NCBI GenBank assembly: GCA_010093485.1
Contig: MU001506.1
Location: forward strand, 1,302,001 to 1,366,000
From: Karstenula rhodostoma CBS 690.94
Taxonomy: Eukaryota; Ascomycota; Dothideomycetes; Pleosporales; Didymosphaeriaceae
Length of the DNA: 64,000 bases
Reading direction: 5' to 3'
Each line of letters begins with the position of its first letter. Within the stretch, counting starts at the first letter, position 1. Position numbers and translations under genes: made by a program. The notes beneath the pieces were generated by a model. That model was not told the DNA's origin, did not search any database, and worked only from the letters and a program-made list of their open reading frames with translations. Below are positions 1 to 15,210 of the stretch, in pieces.

Positions 1-3000
1 AGTATAAACTAGAGGAGATTATACTAAAAGTTATTAATAATAAAAAAAGTAATAAATAAAATAGAACTTTTTAACTATTTAATCTAGAAAGTATTAGATA
101 GATATTAGATAGTTAAGGTTATAATATTATAGAGATTTACTATAAGGTAGGGTAACTTAATAAAGTAGAGGGAATAAAAAGGTATATTATACTTTACTAA
201 TATATAAATAAAGGGGGACTAAAAAAGTAGCTAAAACTTATTTAGTATCTATATATAGGCTAACTAAAAAGGGTAGAAAAGGTTATAATAACTTATTATA
301 GTATTAAGTTTTCTATTTTTTTATTACTAGTATAACTATATTCTCTAGAGCTAGATATCTATATAAATAATAAAGTTAATTAGTAATACTTTTTAATTAG
401 ATTCTAAAAAGGTAGTCTAAATATTCTTATCCTATAATAAAAAACTATTATTATTTTACTTAACTATAAAACTAGCCTATATTATAGATATCTTCTATAT
501 TATTATATTAAATAGAATAAACTAAAATTAAGAATAGTAAGTAAAATATCTATTTTTATAATAAAGAAGGTAATATATATAGATAATAAAATTAACTTTT
601 TATAAATAAAACTTATTAGAATTACCTATACTAATAAGGTATAGTAAAGGAAATATAAAACTTAGATAGTAAATATTTCTAATAAACTTAGTAATTAGTA
701 TTAGATAAATAGCTCCTATAGAGAGGTAAATATAGCTAGTATAAAAATAAATTTAGTTTTAAAAAAATTTAAACTTAGGGGTAGCTATACCTAAATTAGA
801 TATAATTAAAATCTCTAAAAGTTTATTTTTATTCTTATATATATTATTTTTAATACTAGCCTTTTTATTATTATTATTATATATACTCTTACCTCCTTTT
901 TATATAGAAGTAATACTAGATAGTATACTATCTATATTTAAAGGATAAGACTACTAGTTAAAGAAGGTATTAAATATAATATTAGTTATTTAACTAGAAC
1001 TAGAGTTTTTAGAACTAAGGTAAAGAACCTCTAGTTACTACTTAATAAAATTATTAATAGAAAGGGATATAAAAGTTTTATAGTTAATAATAATATTTTA
1101 GTAACTAGAATAATAGATAACTAGAAATAAAAGCTACTACTATATAATAAAATAGTATATATAATAGTCCTTTTTAAATTAATAATTAATCTAATCTAGG
1201 TTATTCCCTTTAGTCTAGGTAGACTTTAGAATAATAATTTTAACCTCTTAAGGAAACTATAGAAATTAAGAAAAAGGTATTATTATATTAATAGTAAAGT
1301 TATAGATATAACTATAATAATAGTATTAGGCCCCTTTATAAATATATATCTCTATAGTAACTTAAATTTAAGTAAGTAGATATTCTTCTATATTAGTAAA
1401 AGATAATAATAATAAAAGTAAAGGCCCTAAGTTTATATTATTTCTACTTCTATATAATAGAATAAAATCTAGTCTATTATTTTTTATTTAATTTTAGTAA
1501 TTATTATTATACTCTCTCTAGATAATATAAAGATTAAACTACTAGTAATTATAAATAAAATAAATATTTATTTAAATATATTTAAACTTCTAATAGAATA
1601 CTAATATATAATTTAATTTTTTAGATAGAAGTATAGATTTCTATAAATAGTTTAGATTTATAGAATCTAAAGGTTACTAAATAGGAGGATTCTACTAATA
1701 TATTTAGTTTTTAGTAGCTATAAAGTCCTCTATAAAAAGGTCTCTATTACTAAATTTATTTCTATTATTTTTATTACTATAATTAGATATAGAACTATTA
1801 AAGGAAATAAAGTCTAATATTTTATCTAATATTTATAAACTTAGAAATATAAAAGTAGGCTAGATAGATATTTATACTATTATAAATTAAATAGATTTTA
1901 TATCTAAATTCTCTATATATAATAGTAAAGGAGTATATAGTATTAATTATATTATATTTAGCCTAAAAGAAAATATTAGAAAAGAGATCTAATAGGCCTT
2001 ATATAATAAATAATAACTATTTTAAAATAACCTTTATAGGGTTAGTCTTATTAGGGTAAAGAGTTATAAAAGACTTAGTAAAGATAATAGAATATAAAGT
2101 ATAAAATATAGTTAAATTATAATATTAATAGATATACTAATAATATAGTATTTAAAAAGAGGTATAATAAAAGTTAGTAGAAAATATTTTTATCTATAAT
2201 ATATATAATATTTCTTTAGTTTTCTATTTATAAAAATATTAAGAACTAGATTAAATAGATAACTATATTTATAGTAGAGTAGTATAAGTCTCTAATCTAC
2301 TATTACTAATTAATAGAGAGATAGTATATAGTTAAAATAAATAGTATAATATTAAAATATATTTATAAAGTAGATATTAGTCTAGGTATTAGATAAGAAT
2401 ATATATATAAAAAAAAGAGACTAGATATAACTAATCTATTTTAAAAGTTTATTTTATACTAATTTAGAAATATAATCTATTATAGAAGAAAATACTTTTA
2501 TTTACTATTATCTATATAATTTTAGAAGAAGGGGAGAATAATATCTTCTATAATAGAATTAAATTACTTAGTTTTATAAAAGTATTATTTAGTCTATTTC
2601 TAGAGCTCTAGAATCTTATAAAAGATAATATATTTCTAGTTAGAATTATTAGAATACTTTTTATATTACTAATACTATTCTATAATAATTATATAGTACT
2701 TAAAAAAGGTATACTAATAAGGAAGTAAGATATTATAAAGAGAATATTATATAGTATCTATAGTAGTATATAGTAAATTTACTAGTAAAAATATATAAAA
2801 TAATAGTATACTTTTTAATATAAAAGGGTATAATATTATAACTTTAGAGTAGGTAAATTTAGAGGATAATAATACCTATAAATCCCTATTAATATTAGTT
2901 AAAATAATAATAAAAAGGGATATCTATATTTTATTCTATATATTATAGCTATAATATTATTCTAAATAAGTATATTTATATTATATATAATAGGTACTTT

Positions 3001-3555
3001 AGTACTAGAAGAACTTCTACTCTATTAGAAGATATTAGAAAGTACTATAAAAATAAAGGATATAGATAATATTCTATAAATATAAAATATTTTAGAAAAA
3101 ATTAAAATAAATAAAGGAGATAGTATAAAACTACTAAAAGTATAATTAAAATTAAGTATTATAATAGTATTATAGTAAAAGAATAAATAAGGAATAAAGT
3201 TAAATTAAGTTAAAAAAAAAATTTAAGTTTTTAAAGTATTAGCTAGTATTAGGCTAGACTAATATCTAAAGAAGAATTATATACTAGATAAATATTTAGA
3301 AATATATAACTAAATTTAGTATTTTATAACTAGAGTAGTTATAGATAATATATTAACTATATTAGTATTTAGGGAAATATTATTATATTATATTTTAAGG
3401 ACTAGTTAGAATATATAAAATATCTTTTTTTAGCTAATAAAAAGCCTAAAATCCTCTATTCTAATTAGGTAATATATAGCCCTAAGGTTTAGCCAATTAT
3501 ATAGAAGCTTTATTATAATAGTTTACTTCCTTACTTTATTTATTATAAATAATAA
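1..3555 (-). mobile_element. Helitron copy A, 5' part, RIP-degraded, truncated by window edge
   Basis: This stretch is the reverse complement of 27,746 to about 31,350, the 5' half of Helitron copy C, with transition-type differences throughout. Its 5' end is at about 3,555, where the shared sequence stops in all three copies (common TTATTATTTATAA-type terminus). No open frame survives. It abuts the 3' end of copy B directly, so A and B lie head-to-tail on the minus strand. A short repeat copy is inserted at 127-278. The element continues beyond base 1. Family assignment rests on copy C, where HUH and PIF1-helicase relics can be read. Confidence 0.75.
127..278 (-). mobile_element. Short repeat (MITE-like) copy 1
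   Basis: A 152-bp insertion in Helitron A. It starts with the family end TTATAGAGATTTACTATAAG and runs to the conserved GGCTAACTAAAAAGGG block. It is flanked by the 12-bp direct repeat AAGGTTATAATA at 115-126 and 279-290. The homologous uninterrupted site is at about 11,505-11,520 (AAGGTTATAATAATTTATTA), so the insertion and its target duplication are visible by comparison. Minus is defined relative to the copy at 48,878-49,188. Confidence 0.8.
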
Positions 3556-5878
3556 AGGCGCCTTAGTATTTATAGTAAAAATAAAAAATAAATATATTCT
3601 AACTTTATAAAAACTTAATATATTTAAGCTATCTTAAGTATATATAAAATATTAGATAGTATTAATCTATATAGTAAAAAAAGTAATAAAATATTTCTAT
3701 TTTTAGGTAAATTATATTTATCTTTACTTAAGTAAATAAAAGTATTTTAGTATTTATAGTATAAATATTTAATAAATAGGTATATAAAAGTAGGGTTTAA
3801 TTATATAAAATCTATTTATAATATTTATTAATAATTTCTTTTATTTATTTTTACTATCTTTCTTCTATACTCTATATTATAGGACTATATAGTTATTTAT
3901 TTTATATCTAATACCTATCTATTACTTTATATTTAATACTTATCTAATACCTCTACTATAGTAGACCTATCTAATATTAAATAATATAAAAATACTAGAG
4001 AGTACTCTTTAAATAAGAGTATAAAGAAAAATATAACTATTTAAATAAAGAACACTAGTAAAGAGCTTATTATAAAATAAAATAAAATAGTAGATAATAT
4101 ATATTACTTTAAATTCTAAAAGAATATTTTCCTACTAGCTATATAGCTAATTATTAATTAGTTACTAATAAGATACTAGTATAATATACTAAAGTAGTTA
4201 TATATTTAATTAAATAATATATATAATATAATATAGTAAATTAAAGAAGTATTTAGTAGTATTAGGTACTAATATATTTAATAGTTTTAATACTAAAACT
4301 ACTTAGTACTATAAGATAATAACCTATACTAGCTAAAATATTAGTAAAATTAAAACTAAATAGTTTATAGAAAAGTAAATTTAGTATTTTAATATTTCTA
4401 GTTTTTCTATTCTAACTTTAATAATACTAATATCTATTTAACTATCTAATCTAACTAATACTAGAGTCTTATTATTAAAAATTTTAAACTAGTAATTACT
4501 TAACCTATCTACTATTCTTAAGAGAAATAAAAAAAAAAAAAGTTAAAATAAACTAAAAGGCCTTTAGATAAAAAGTTCTTAATATTAAAATTAGTATTAA
4601 AAATATAGCTATACTTAATACTTAAATTATTATAAAGAATAAAATTACTAAATATTTTAAAACTCTATACTAGAAGTAGAACTATTTTTACTAGAGTTTT
4701 AAAACCTTTTTTAATAATCTATAAAATAAAGATCTCCTATTTATAAGTATATAAATATTTTAAAATTAATATTTTATTAATATCTACTAGATATAAATTA
4801 AATAGATACTAGCTAGATTAGATATATAAGTTTAGAATCTAATTCTAATAAATAGAATATTAGCTTAAAAGAGTATAAAGATAAGTTTCTATTTAAACTA
4901 TAATATTCTTAACTAATTTAATATAGTATTATATACTATATAAAATAATCTTATTAGCTATATAATATCTCTCTATATATAAAATTTTAAAAATTATTTA
5001 CCTACTATTTATAATTTTATTATCTAAGTAAAAGAGGATACTTATTAGTCTATTCTATATAGCCTAATTTACTAGCTTTTTTTACTAATCTATAGTTTAT
5101 ATAGTATACTAAAATATATATAATAAAAATATTACTCTACTACTTTTTAGTTTATATAAGAAATATATACTATACTCTACTTTATAAATAAAGTATTAGC
5201 TATAGTATTAGGTATTACTAATAAATTAGAGACTATATATTTAGAATAAATAGATTTACTAGTATAGAGGCTATTTATATTCTAGATATAGTATTTAGTA
5301 ATAAAAAGAATCTATCTAATAATATAAATTAAATTATAGATATATTTTATAGTACTAAGGATAAGAACTAGATAATAAATTAGTAAAAAGTATTATATTA
5401 AATATATTAAAAGGTATTAGGCCTTATAATAGCTAGAAAATAATCTCTAAATATAAAAGTAACTAATTTAATTTCTATTATTTATTCTTATTTTTTTATT
5501 TTTATATATTTCCTATCTTTAGACTTTAGATACTAGAAAAGAAAAAAAGTCTTAAATATAAAGCCTTTAATAATTTATATATATAATAGAATAATATATA
5601 GTAAACTAGTAATAAAATCCTTTTTCCTAAATATAAGTATTCTAGCTAAAGTAAAACTAAAACCTTAGAACTTATATATTATAATAGCCTATACTAAGTA
5701 AAAAGGAAACTAGACCTATATAATAACTACTTAGTTATAAAGAAACTTATAAGATATAAAAAAAATAAATATAATTATTTTATTTATCTCTATAATATAT
5801 AGACTAGACTTTATATACTAATTAAAAATAGTAAAAATAGTTAAAGGAGATTCCTTTATATAGTCTATAGTAGCTAGA

Positions 5879-7475
5879 AAGATAATTCTAGTATATAAAT
5901 ATTATATTAGTAAATCTATATTATATAAATATTATACTATTAAAAAGAATTTATAGTATATTAATTATAGCTATTTCGTATATATACTATTAATAACTAA
6001 TAGAGTATAAAATAAAGAGAGTAATATTAATAATAGTATCTATTTATATATATTTTTTTTTAATTTTAATAAGAACTATTCTTTTTATTTATTAATAACT
6101 CTCTATTATTAGAATTCTTATATATTAATAAATATATACTAAGTTTATTTTAGTTAGCTTAGTACTATACCCTTTTTAGTTAGCCTATATATAAATACTA
6201 GATATATTTTAATTATTTTTTTAGTCTCCCTTTATTTATATATTAGTAAAGTAAAGTAGGGTAATAGAAAGAAAAAGTATACTTTAAAGTTAATAATTTA
6301 AAACTATTATATCTCTAAAGATATTAGCCCTAAAAGATTAGTATTTTAAGAATTCTTTAGAAATAATATATATCTACCTTACTAATATTCTATTTTTAGA
6401 TTCGTAGCTCTAATAGATTTTTTTATTAAGTCTAAAGTTAGAAATATTTTAACCCCTAATATCTAGTATACTATATATTTTAATTAGTGTATAAAAAAAA
6501 GTTTTAGAATCCTTTATATATACTTCTAAGTTAGATTAAACTATAGAAAAAAAATTAAACTATATTTCTTACCTAACTATAAAGTTATACTACTTTTAAA
6601 ATTCTAGAGTAATATTTTTATTTATAGGTATAATTTTAGGTACTTTAATAATAATTAATAGTAAGAAACTAATTTTTTTATAGAAAAGCTATACCCTAGA
6701 ATAGAAAGAATATAAGAAAAAATTTTATATTAATATAGTAGAAATATATTTATAAAGAAAAAGGTAATAAAATATCTAAATACTTAATCTTTTATATCTT
6801 TATAATTAAAATAGATATAGAAATACTTTCTTTAATTCTATATACTATAAATTATACCTTATTATCTAAATTAAAAAGTAAAACTATAAACCCTATATTT
6901 AATATATAGTATTTTACTAGTTTTTTTATTTTAGTTTAAATATAAATATAATAAATTTTTATTTAATTTTAGATTAATTTTACTAGTAAATAAAAGGATA
7001 TAAATATTAAAAAAAAATACTAGATCTTTTAGGACTAGATAGGTAAGAAGATCTATTTTTAGTAAAATACTAAATTAAATAGAATTTTAAAAGGAAACCT
7101 AATCTAAAAAAATTATATAATTAATACTTTATAGAGTACTATATATAGTACTATTTTTAGATTTTTTAGTACGCTAGTTAAAAAGTATTAACGCTTTACT
7201 TTTAGAGAATAAAAGATTATAGTTTTATCTTTATTTTATACCTTTATAACGCTAGTCTATAAAAGGTATAAAATATTAAAATTATAGACCTAGCTACCTC
7301 CTTTCTAATAAATCTCTAAATTTAGGTCTAGCGATAATATTCGTAGAGATATTAAGTCTTAAAATCGCTTAAAAAAAAGTATACTTTTTCTTTCTATTAC
7401 CCTACTATATAACGTGCCTTTTTATCCCCTCTACTTTATTAAGTTATCCTATCTTATAGTAAATCTCTATAATAT
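5879..7475 (+). mobile_element. G-family element in Helitron B, split by a Tc1-like element
   Basis: The insertion is flanked by ATAGTAGCTAGA (5,867-5,878) and ATAGTAGTTAGA (7,476-7,487), a 12-bp target duplication with one RIP-type difference. The uninterrupted site occurs in Helitron C at about 33,765-33,785. Its right-hand 160-180 bp (about 6,140-6,258 plus 7,403-7,475) is the short-repeat core. The left part matches 10,160-10,460 and the reverse complement of 21,840-22,080. Without the nested element it is about 450 bp, a shortened G member. No coding capacity seen. Confidence 0.65.
6259..7402. mobile_element. 1.14-kb Tc1/mariner-type element with about 31-bp terminal inverted repeats
   Basis: Both ends carry the inverted repeat GGGTAATAGAAAGAAAAAG followed by TATACTTTTTT, flanked by TA on each side (6,257-6,258 and 7,403-7,404). 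The same inverted repeats bound the longer element at 58,725-60,827, which has a readable transposase relic, so this is a shorter relative. A few CpG-containing segments remain (for example around 7,170-7,350), so it is less mutated than its surroundings. No intact frame; no clear DDE motif was read here. Confidence 0.7.
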
Positions 7476-9371
7476 ATAGTAGTTAGATACTATATAATAT
7501 TATTAACCTTACTAATAGCTCTATTAATAAGACTATACTTAGTCTAAATATTAGCTAGAAATATAACCTTAATACTAATAGAAAGGAGAAATTTACTTTC
7601 TAGATTACTAGTTTTTATTAATAGTATTATTATATATATAGTATTATTATATTTAGCGTGATAAACTAATACTACCTAGTATTAGTTTTAAAAATAATTA
7701 TAATTAATTATATTAACCTTATAGTACTTAGTATAGAGGTATATAGAATTATAGAAAGTATTTATTTCTAAATTTAAAAGAATAGCCCTATAATAAGTTT
7801 AGAATAATAACTAGTCCTATTAAGTATTTTTATTAATTTAAAGTTATAAAAGGGTATTTTAAAAGTTAGTTTTACTATTTCCTTATTAGTATTAAATAGT
7901 ATTAAAAATAATAGTTTTTAAGAATTACTAATAAAACTATTTTATATAGGTATTAATAGATTCTTTACTTAGTAATAGATTATATAAAGGTTACTAGATA
8001 ATAGATATTAACTAGTAAAAGTCTCTAAATATAATAATATTTAGACTAGTAAAAGAAAAATATATAAATTAAAAATAAATTTTACTAAGTTAGGTACTAA
8101 TCTAAACTAGTAGATTAAGACTAATTATAAACTTTTTATTAATAATAAAATAGTATATAGAAAAGAAAGTAATCTATAACTACTATAAAATAGTAGTAAA
8201 TAGTAGTAGTATAATCCCTCCTATATATATAATTAGAATCTAGAAAAGGCTATTAATTATTTAGCTATTAATTAGAAATATAGTAATTCTAATAGATATA
8301 AATTAGATAATAGAAAATAGTATACCTACTTCCTTAGCTAGTTAATTAATATAAGTTAAAATTATTTTAATAATATAGGTTTTACTAGTGCTAGCTTTTC
8401 TATTAAAATTAATAAAAAGCTATAGTAGTATTTTTTTATTAAGAATTATCTTAAAATAGTTTATTACTATATTAAAGGTAATCCTTTATTAAGTAACTAG
8501 AGTATTAGGATTAATATTAGGCTATTTTACTCTAGTAATAAAATACTCTTAAATTAACTACTTCTAGTAGGTTAAACTACTTAGGTTCTAGTAATTATTA
8601 TATTCCTTAGTACCCTAGTCTTTAGTATAGTTAATAGGCCTAGACTCTAGTATATTTTAGTTAACTAGTTTACTATTAATAATAGGTCTTTAAGCTACTA
8701 GCTTATTTAATTTAAATTAGTCTTAAATAGATATTTCTTTTAGCTCTAGATTTTTTATCTCTACCTAATTAAGATTATTTTTATAATAATTAATATACTT
8801 ATAGGTATAATATATATAATAATAGTAATAGACTTTAGTATTAGTTTTAAATAACTATTTCTAAAAGTTATAAATATTATCTATATACTAGAAGAAATAA
8901 TAAAGTATAAACTTAATATAATAAAAATAGGCTAGATTTAATATAAAAGAGTACTATAGATAATAGAATAAAATATATAGTTTAGCCCTAAGTTATCTAG
9001 AAAAAATCTTACTCTTATAATTAAAATATAAAAGGAAGTTAATATAGTAGAAATTATTAAATATAGATAGATATTTTTTATATTTCTAAAGTATTAACTT
9101 TCTATTCTAGAATAAAGTATTATTAGAATTAAACTTTTTTTTATTTATCTATTAGACTTAGTAAAAATAGAATATAATAAACTATATTCTTTTAGACTAG
9201 TAATTAATATTTATTATAACCTATATAGATTATATAAGTAGAAGGCTAAATAGTATATATATAATATTTTAGGCTAAATAGTCTCTTTCTCTAATTATTT
9301 TATTTATAAGCTTAGATATAAATAAAGTAAAAGTATAATTTTTACTTAAATAGGGAAGAATAAATACTATA

Positions 9372-10630
9372 CTAGTATTAATTAGTTACCTCTTTATTTA
9401 TTTATTTAGAATTTTTACTTTATTAAGTTAAGTTTATTTAATTACTATCTTTCTCTAGAACTAGTTATTAAGATTAATTAAAAGCTACTAATTATAACTA
9501 AATACTAGTTAATTTTATATTATAATTTTTATTATTTTATTCTACTATTAATATAATATTAAGTTTCTATACTTAGTATTTTATAACTAAATATATTATA
9601 TACCCCTAATATTCTATCTTTAAATACTAATTTTATATAGCTACTACTATTTTTATTTTTTATTTTATTCTTTATTCTTTATTCTTTATTCTTTATATAT
9701 TACCCTATAGGCTCTATATTTAGAACTTAAAATAGAATAAAACTTAGAACTTCTTTTTTATCTATATATTTACTATATTATATAGAACCTCTTATATCTA
9801 GTAAATACTTACCTTATTATTAATTATATTTACTATAAACTTTTTATCCTTCTCTATCTCTATTTTCTTATTATAGTATATTTTAACCCCTTAGATTTCT
9901 TATATCTATAGGCTAATCTAAGCCTCTTTTATATATTTTATTATAATTTAGTTTATTTTATATAATTTAAGGGCTTCTAATATACCTATATATATCTTTT
10001 ACTACTATTTAAACTAAGTTTTAATTTAGTAGAATTTATTCTTTAGAAATAATATAATTATTCCCCTAATTTAGAACTATTTTTTAGCTAAGGTTCTAGC
10101 TTATTTATTATTACTATATATAATAGGATATATTATTATCTATAGCTTATTAGATTTAGTTAGATTAATTATAAGATACTAGTAATATATTAGTAGACCT
10201 AGAAATTATAAGTATTATAATATTAAATAGAATTTATAATATATTTAAAATAGGTATTTTAATTATATTCTCTTCTTATATATTATTAATAACTAATAAA
10301 GTATAGAATAGAAAAAAGTAATATAGATAGTAGTACTTATCTATATATATTTTTCTCCTAATAAAAGTTTTTTTTTTTAATACTATTAACTCTCTATAGT
10401 TAGATTTCTTATATATTAATAGGTATATACTAAGTCTATTTTAACTAGTCTTATATTATTTCTATTTTAATTAGCTTAATACTATATCTTTTTTAGTTAG
10501 TCTATATATAGATACTAAATATATTTTAGCTACTTTTTTAGTTCCTTTATATATTAGTAAAATATAATACCTTTTTATCCCTTTTACTTTATTAAGCTAC
10601 TCTACCTTATAGTAAATCTCTATAATATAG
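9372..10630 (+). mobile_element. G-family non-autonomous element (1.26 kb) in Helitron B
   Basis: This interrupts Helitron B at the point matching 31,885 of copy C. The flanks are ATACTATA (9,364-9,371) and ATACTACG (10,631-10,638), consistent with a target duplication of about 8 bp altered by C-to-T and G-to-A change. The right 160 bp (about 10,470-10,628) is the short-repeat core. The remainder is the reverse complement of 21,840-22,796. A run of four TTTATTC units lies near 9,665-9,695. No protein family recognised. Confidence 0.6.
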
Positions 10631-12376
10631 ATACTACGAGATTTATATAGGAAATAGTATATTTTTTAGCCTTTAAGGTATATATACTAATATACTAAAC
10701 TATACTAGTTATACTAGTATAAACTTAGATATTAGTATTAGCCCTCTAGCCTAATATTAATATAGGATAGAAAGGATTAAATTATATATAATTATAAATA
10801 GGTTTAAAGTATCTATATTACTTTCTAAGGAGAATAATAAAAGTAGGGTATAAATAAGTAGACTAAAAAGCTCTAAATCTATAGATTTCTTTTTCTATAA
10901 TAGTATTTTTCTAAAGATAGTAACTAGAAATATATTAGTATATATAATACTAAGTAAGAATTAATAATAGTTTCTAGTTATTAAACTTTATTTCTATAAA
11001 AGAAAGTAATAATAGTATTATAGTATTAATTAAAATAATAGTACTATTAAATTATATTAAATTAAAATAAATTACTAAAATAGTATTAGACTAGTATTAG
11101 GCTAGGTATTTAATATTAGTCTCTATAACTAAAGGACCTAATTCTAGATTTAAATCTAAAGTATTATTAATATAGTAGAGTCTATAATTATAGATACTTC
11201 TATACCCTTACTATTTATAATAATCCTAGAAGTTCTAGATATTAAGAAAAGGGATAAGAATATACTTTTTAAATATAATAAATTAAATATAGAAATAGTA
11301 AGCTATAATATAAAGATATTTTTTTAGAAAATTCTAAGTAAGTCTCTTCTATATATTTAAGATTACTATCTACTACTCCTTAAATTATAGTATAAACTAG
11401 AGGAGATTATACTAAAAATTATTAGTAGTAAAAAAAGTAATAAATAAAGTAGGGCTTTTTAACTATTTAATCTAGAAAGTATTAGATAGGTATTAGGTAA
11501 TTAAGGTTATAATAATTTATTATAATACTAAGCTTTTTATCTTTTTATTACTAGTATAGCTATATTTTCTAGAGCTAGACGCCTATATAAATAATAGAGT
11601 TAATTAGTAATACTTTTTAATTAGACCTTAAAAAAGTAGCCTAAATATTCTTAGCCTATAATAAAAAACTATTAATACCTTATCTAGCTATAAAACTAGC
11701 CTATATTATAGATACCTTCTATATTATTATATTAAGTAGAGTAAATTAAAATTAAGAATAGTAAATAAAATATTTATCTTTATAATAAAAAAGGTAATAT
11801 ATATAGGTAATAAAATTAACTTTTTATAAATAAGACTTATTATAATTTCCTATACTAGTAAGATATAGTAAAAGGAATATAAGACTTAAATAGTAAATAT
11901 CTTTAGTAAACTTAATAATTAGTATTAGGTAAATAGCTTTTATAAAGAGGTAAATATAGCTAGTATAAAAATAAATTTAATTCTAAAAAGATTTAAATTT
12001 AGGAGTAACTATATTTAAATTAGATATAACTAAAATCTCTAGAGATTTATCCTTATTTTTATATATATTATTTTTAATATTAGCCTTTTTATTACTATTA
12101 TATATACTCTTACCTCTACCTTATATAAAAGTAGTACTAGATAGTATACTACCTATATTTAAAGAATAAAATTACTAGCTAAAGGAGGTATTAGATATAG
12201 TATTAATTATTTAACTAAAACTAAAATCTTTAGAACTAAAATAAAGGATCTCTAGTTACTACTTAATAAAATTATTAATAGAAAGGAATATAAGAGTTTT
12301 ATAGTTAATAGTAATATTTTAGTAATTAAAATAATAAATAATTAGAAATAAAAATTACTACTATATAATAAAATAG

Positions 12377-13814
12377 TTCTCTCTTCTAAGTAAGAGGGGT
12401 TATTTAAACTACTCTACTATATATTTTTAATAATTTATATTACTTTATATTATTTCTATATATATCGCGTTTTTATTAAAACTTTCTCTAATTATTAATA
12501 ATAATACTAGTCTTAATTAAAATTATAAATTTAATTAGCTATATTTTTCTATTTAATTTTACTAATATCTATAAACTATAATATACTATTATAATAATAA
12601 TAATAATAATATTTATAGTAGTTACTAATATTAAGATATATATATATCTAGCCTCTATATCTTATAATAAAGAAATACTATATACTCTATTAAATATTAA
12701 TACTATCTATAAGAGAAAAGAGAACTATATACTATTATCTATATATATTACTAGTTTTAATATAATATCTATTCCTAGAGTTAGTAATATACTTAATAAT
12801 AATAAAATATAGAATCTATTTAATATTTACTTTCCTTATTTATATTTTTACTTATTCTATATTTTATATATATACTTAAATAAATTTTATAACTTTATAG
12901 TCTACTTTTAGTAATAGTAGAAAAAGCTTTTTATAAATAAAAAATCTATTAAGCCTAAATTACTTTTCTATTTAATAATATAGTTTTATATATTTTTAGT
13001 CTTATTAACTATAGCTCTATATCCTAAGGTAACTAGACTTTTAAAAAGAAATTAAAAGAAGACTAGTATAAAAAATTCTAGATAACTACCTTTTACTAGT
13101 AACTAATATTTTAAGACCTTAAAATAATTATCTATAATCTAGATATAAATAGCTAGATAGCTTTTTAATAGATACTTAATTATTTTAACTTTTATAAAGT
13201 TATTATATATTTAGTTATTAATAATAAACTAGGCTAGAAATACTATAGTAATAAATATAATAAAATAAAATAAAGGTATTTAATACTTAATAAGGTCTAA
13301 TAAATATAGTATATAGTATAGAGATAATAGAAATAGTAAATAATAAATAATTATATTATATAATATTATATAGAGAATAGTATAGCTTTTTACTTATTAT
13401 TCTATTATTAAGGTAACTAACTAACTAATAATAATACTAATATTTAATACTAGTAGTTAATTAATTTACTCTAAATTATAAGTACCCTATAATTACTTAA
13501 TATATATCTAATTTAGATCTAATTATAAAAAATATATATATATAGCCTAGCCTTTATATAGGTAAAAGCCTATTAAAGGAGAATAATCTATAATTTTTAA
13601 ATTATTTAAAATATTTATATTTTAGTACCCTATTATATTATATTATATATAATTACTATAAGGGTAGGTAAATTAATAAAGTAAGGGGGATAAAGAGGTA
13701 TATTATACTTTACTAATATATAAATAAAGGGGGACTAAAAAAGCGGGTACCCTATTAAGTTTTTTTATTAAGTTTTACTATAACTTATCTAAGCTTATAA
13801 AGTATTATATTTAA
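12377..13814. mobile_element. Element F copy 1, in Helitron B, carrying a short-repeat insertion
   Basis: F begins with a C/T-rich end followed by CTAAGTAAGAGGGG and ends in TTATAAAGTATTATATTTA. It is flanked by TAATAAAATAG (12,366-12,376) and TAATAGAATAG (13,815-13,825), an 11-bp target duplication with one G-to-A difference. After removing the short repeat at 13,636-13,746 and its duplication, its length is about 1,316 bp, equal to copy 2 at 23,117-24,431. No terminal inverted repeats and no recognisable protein were seen. The superfamily is not determined. Confidence 0.65.
13636..13746 (-). mobile_element. Short repeat (MITE-like) copy in element F
   Basis: A 111-bp short copy of the family, containing the core from ACTATAAGGGTAGGTAAATT to GGGGGACTAAAAAAG. 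It is flanked by the 11-bp direct repeat GTACCCTATTA at 13,625-13,635 and 13,747-13,757. The uninterrupted site is in F copy 2 at about 24,365 (GTACTTTACTA). Confidence 0.75.
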
Positions 13815-15075
13815 TAATAGAATAGTATATATAATAGTCCTTTTTAAATTAGTAATTAATTTAAACTAGATTATCTCCCTTAATCTAGATAGGCTTTAGA
13901 ATAATAATCTTAACCTCTTAAAAAAATTATAAAAGTTAAGAAAAAGATATTACTATATTAATAGTAAAATTATAAATATAACTATAATAATAGTATTAGG
14001 TCCTTCTATAAATATATATCTTTATAGTAATCTAAATTTAAGTAAGTAGGTATTCTTCTATATTAGTAAGAGGTAGTATAGTCTAGATTCTAATTTAGGC
14101 CTATAGAACTATATAATATATTTATAATAGAAGAGAGCTTTTTATTCTTTTTTAATACTTATTTTATAAATTTTTTTATACTTTTTTTAATTATTAGTAT
14201 AATACTAACTATTATTTAATACTAATTCTTTTTATTTATACTTACTAATATTTTTTTTTTTATTTATAGCTTATAGCTTATAGCTTATAGCTTAGTATAT
14301 TATTCTATTACTATTACTATTATTATTAATACTACTCGCCTATTATTACTATTAATATTACCTATCTATTATTACTATTAATATTATCTACTACTTTTTT
14401 ATATATTCTATAAAGCTACTACTATTTACTCTATATTTATTAACTATATAGATTATTCTAATTTAATTATAATTATCTTTACTATAAAGTCTAGCTCCTC
14501 TTAACTTTTAAAAACTATTATAATTAGCTTTTATTATTTACTAGTAAAGTTTCTATTCCTAATTAACTATTATAGAAATAATTCTAGTAAGCCCTAAGTT
14601 AGTAATACTATATATATATATATATATAAGAAACTTATTAATAAACTCTATAATTATATAGTCTATAGCTATAACTTATAGTATTTATATACTAGATTAA
14701 TTATTATACTAATAGAGATTAATTTACTAGATAATATATTAGATTTTATAATATATATAGTTAGATATATCTAGATTACTAATAGACTCGCTACTAGTAT
14801 ATATTATATTATATTTATTACTAAGAATTAGTTACTTATTATTATTAGCTATTTTAATAGAGTAGGATATAATATAGATTTTTTTCTATAAAAGTTAGTC
14901 TTTATATATAATATTATAAGTTATTTATTACTAGTAGATAACCTCTCTTTTATATTCTTTTTTAAATTATAATATTATTAATATTTTATAATATTCTTAA
15001 TATTTTATAACTTCTCTATAATTATATATTAGGTATTAGTAAATAAGGAGTATATTACCCTATTAATATTATATA

Positions 15076-15210
15076 TTATATATATATTATAGAGATTTAC
15101 TATAAGGTAGAGTAACTTAATAAAGTAGGGGGGATAAAAAGGCGCGTTATACTTTACTAATACACGAATAAAGGGGGACTAAAAAAGTAGCTAAGGCGCG
15201 CCTAGCGTGC
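15076..15210 (-). mobile_element. Short repeat (MITE-like) copy in retroposon E
   Basis: A 135-bp copy retaining several CpG sites (GGCGCGTTATAC, ACACGAATAAAG, GGCGCGCCTAGCG), so only partly mutated. It is flanked by the 13-bp direct repeat TTAATATTATATA at 15,063-15,075 and 15,211-15,223. The corresponding uninterrupted stretch in E copy 2 lies around 19,965-20,000 (reverse complement). Confidence 0.75.
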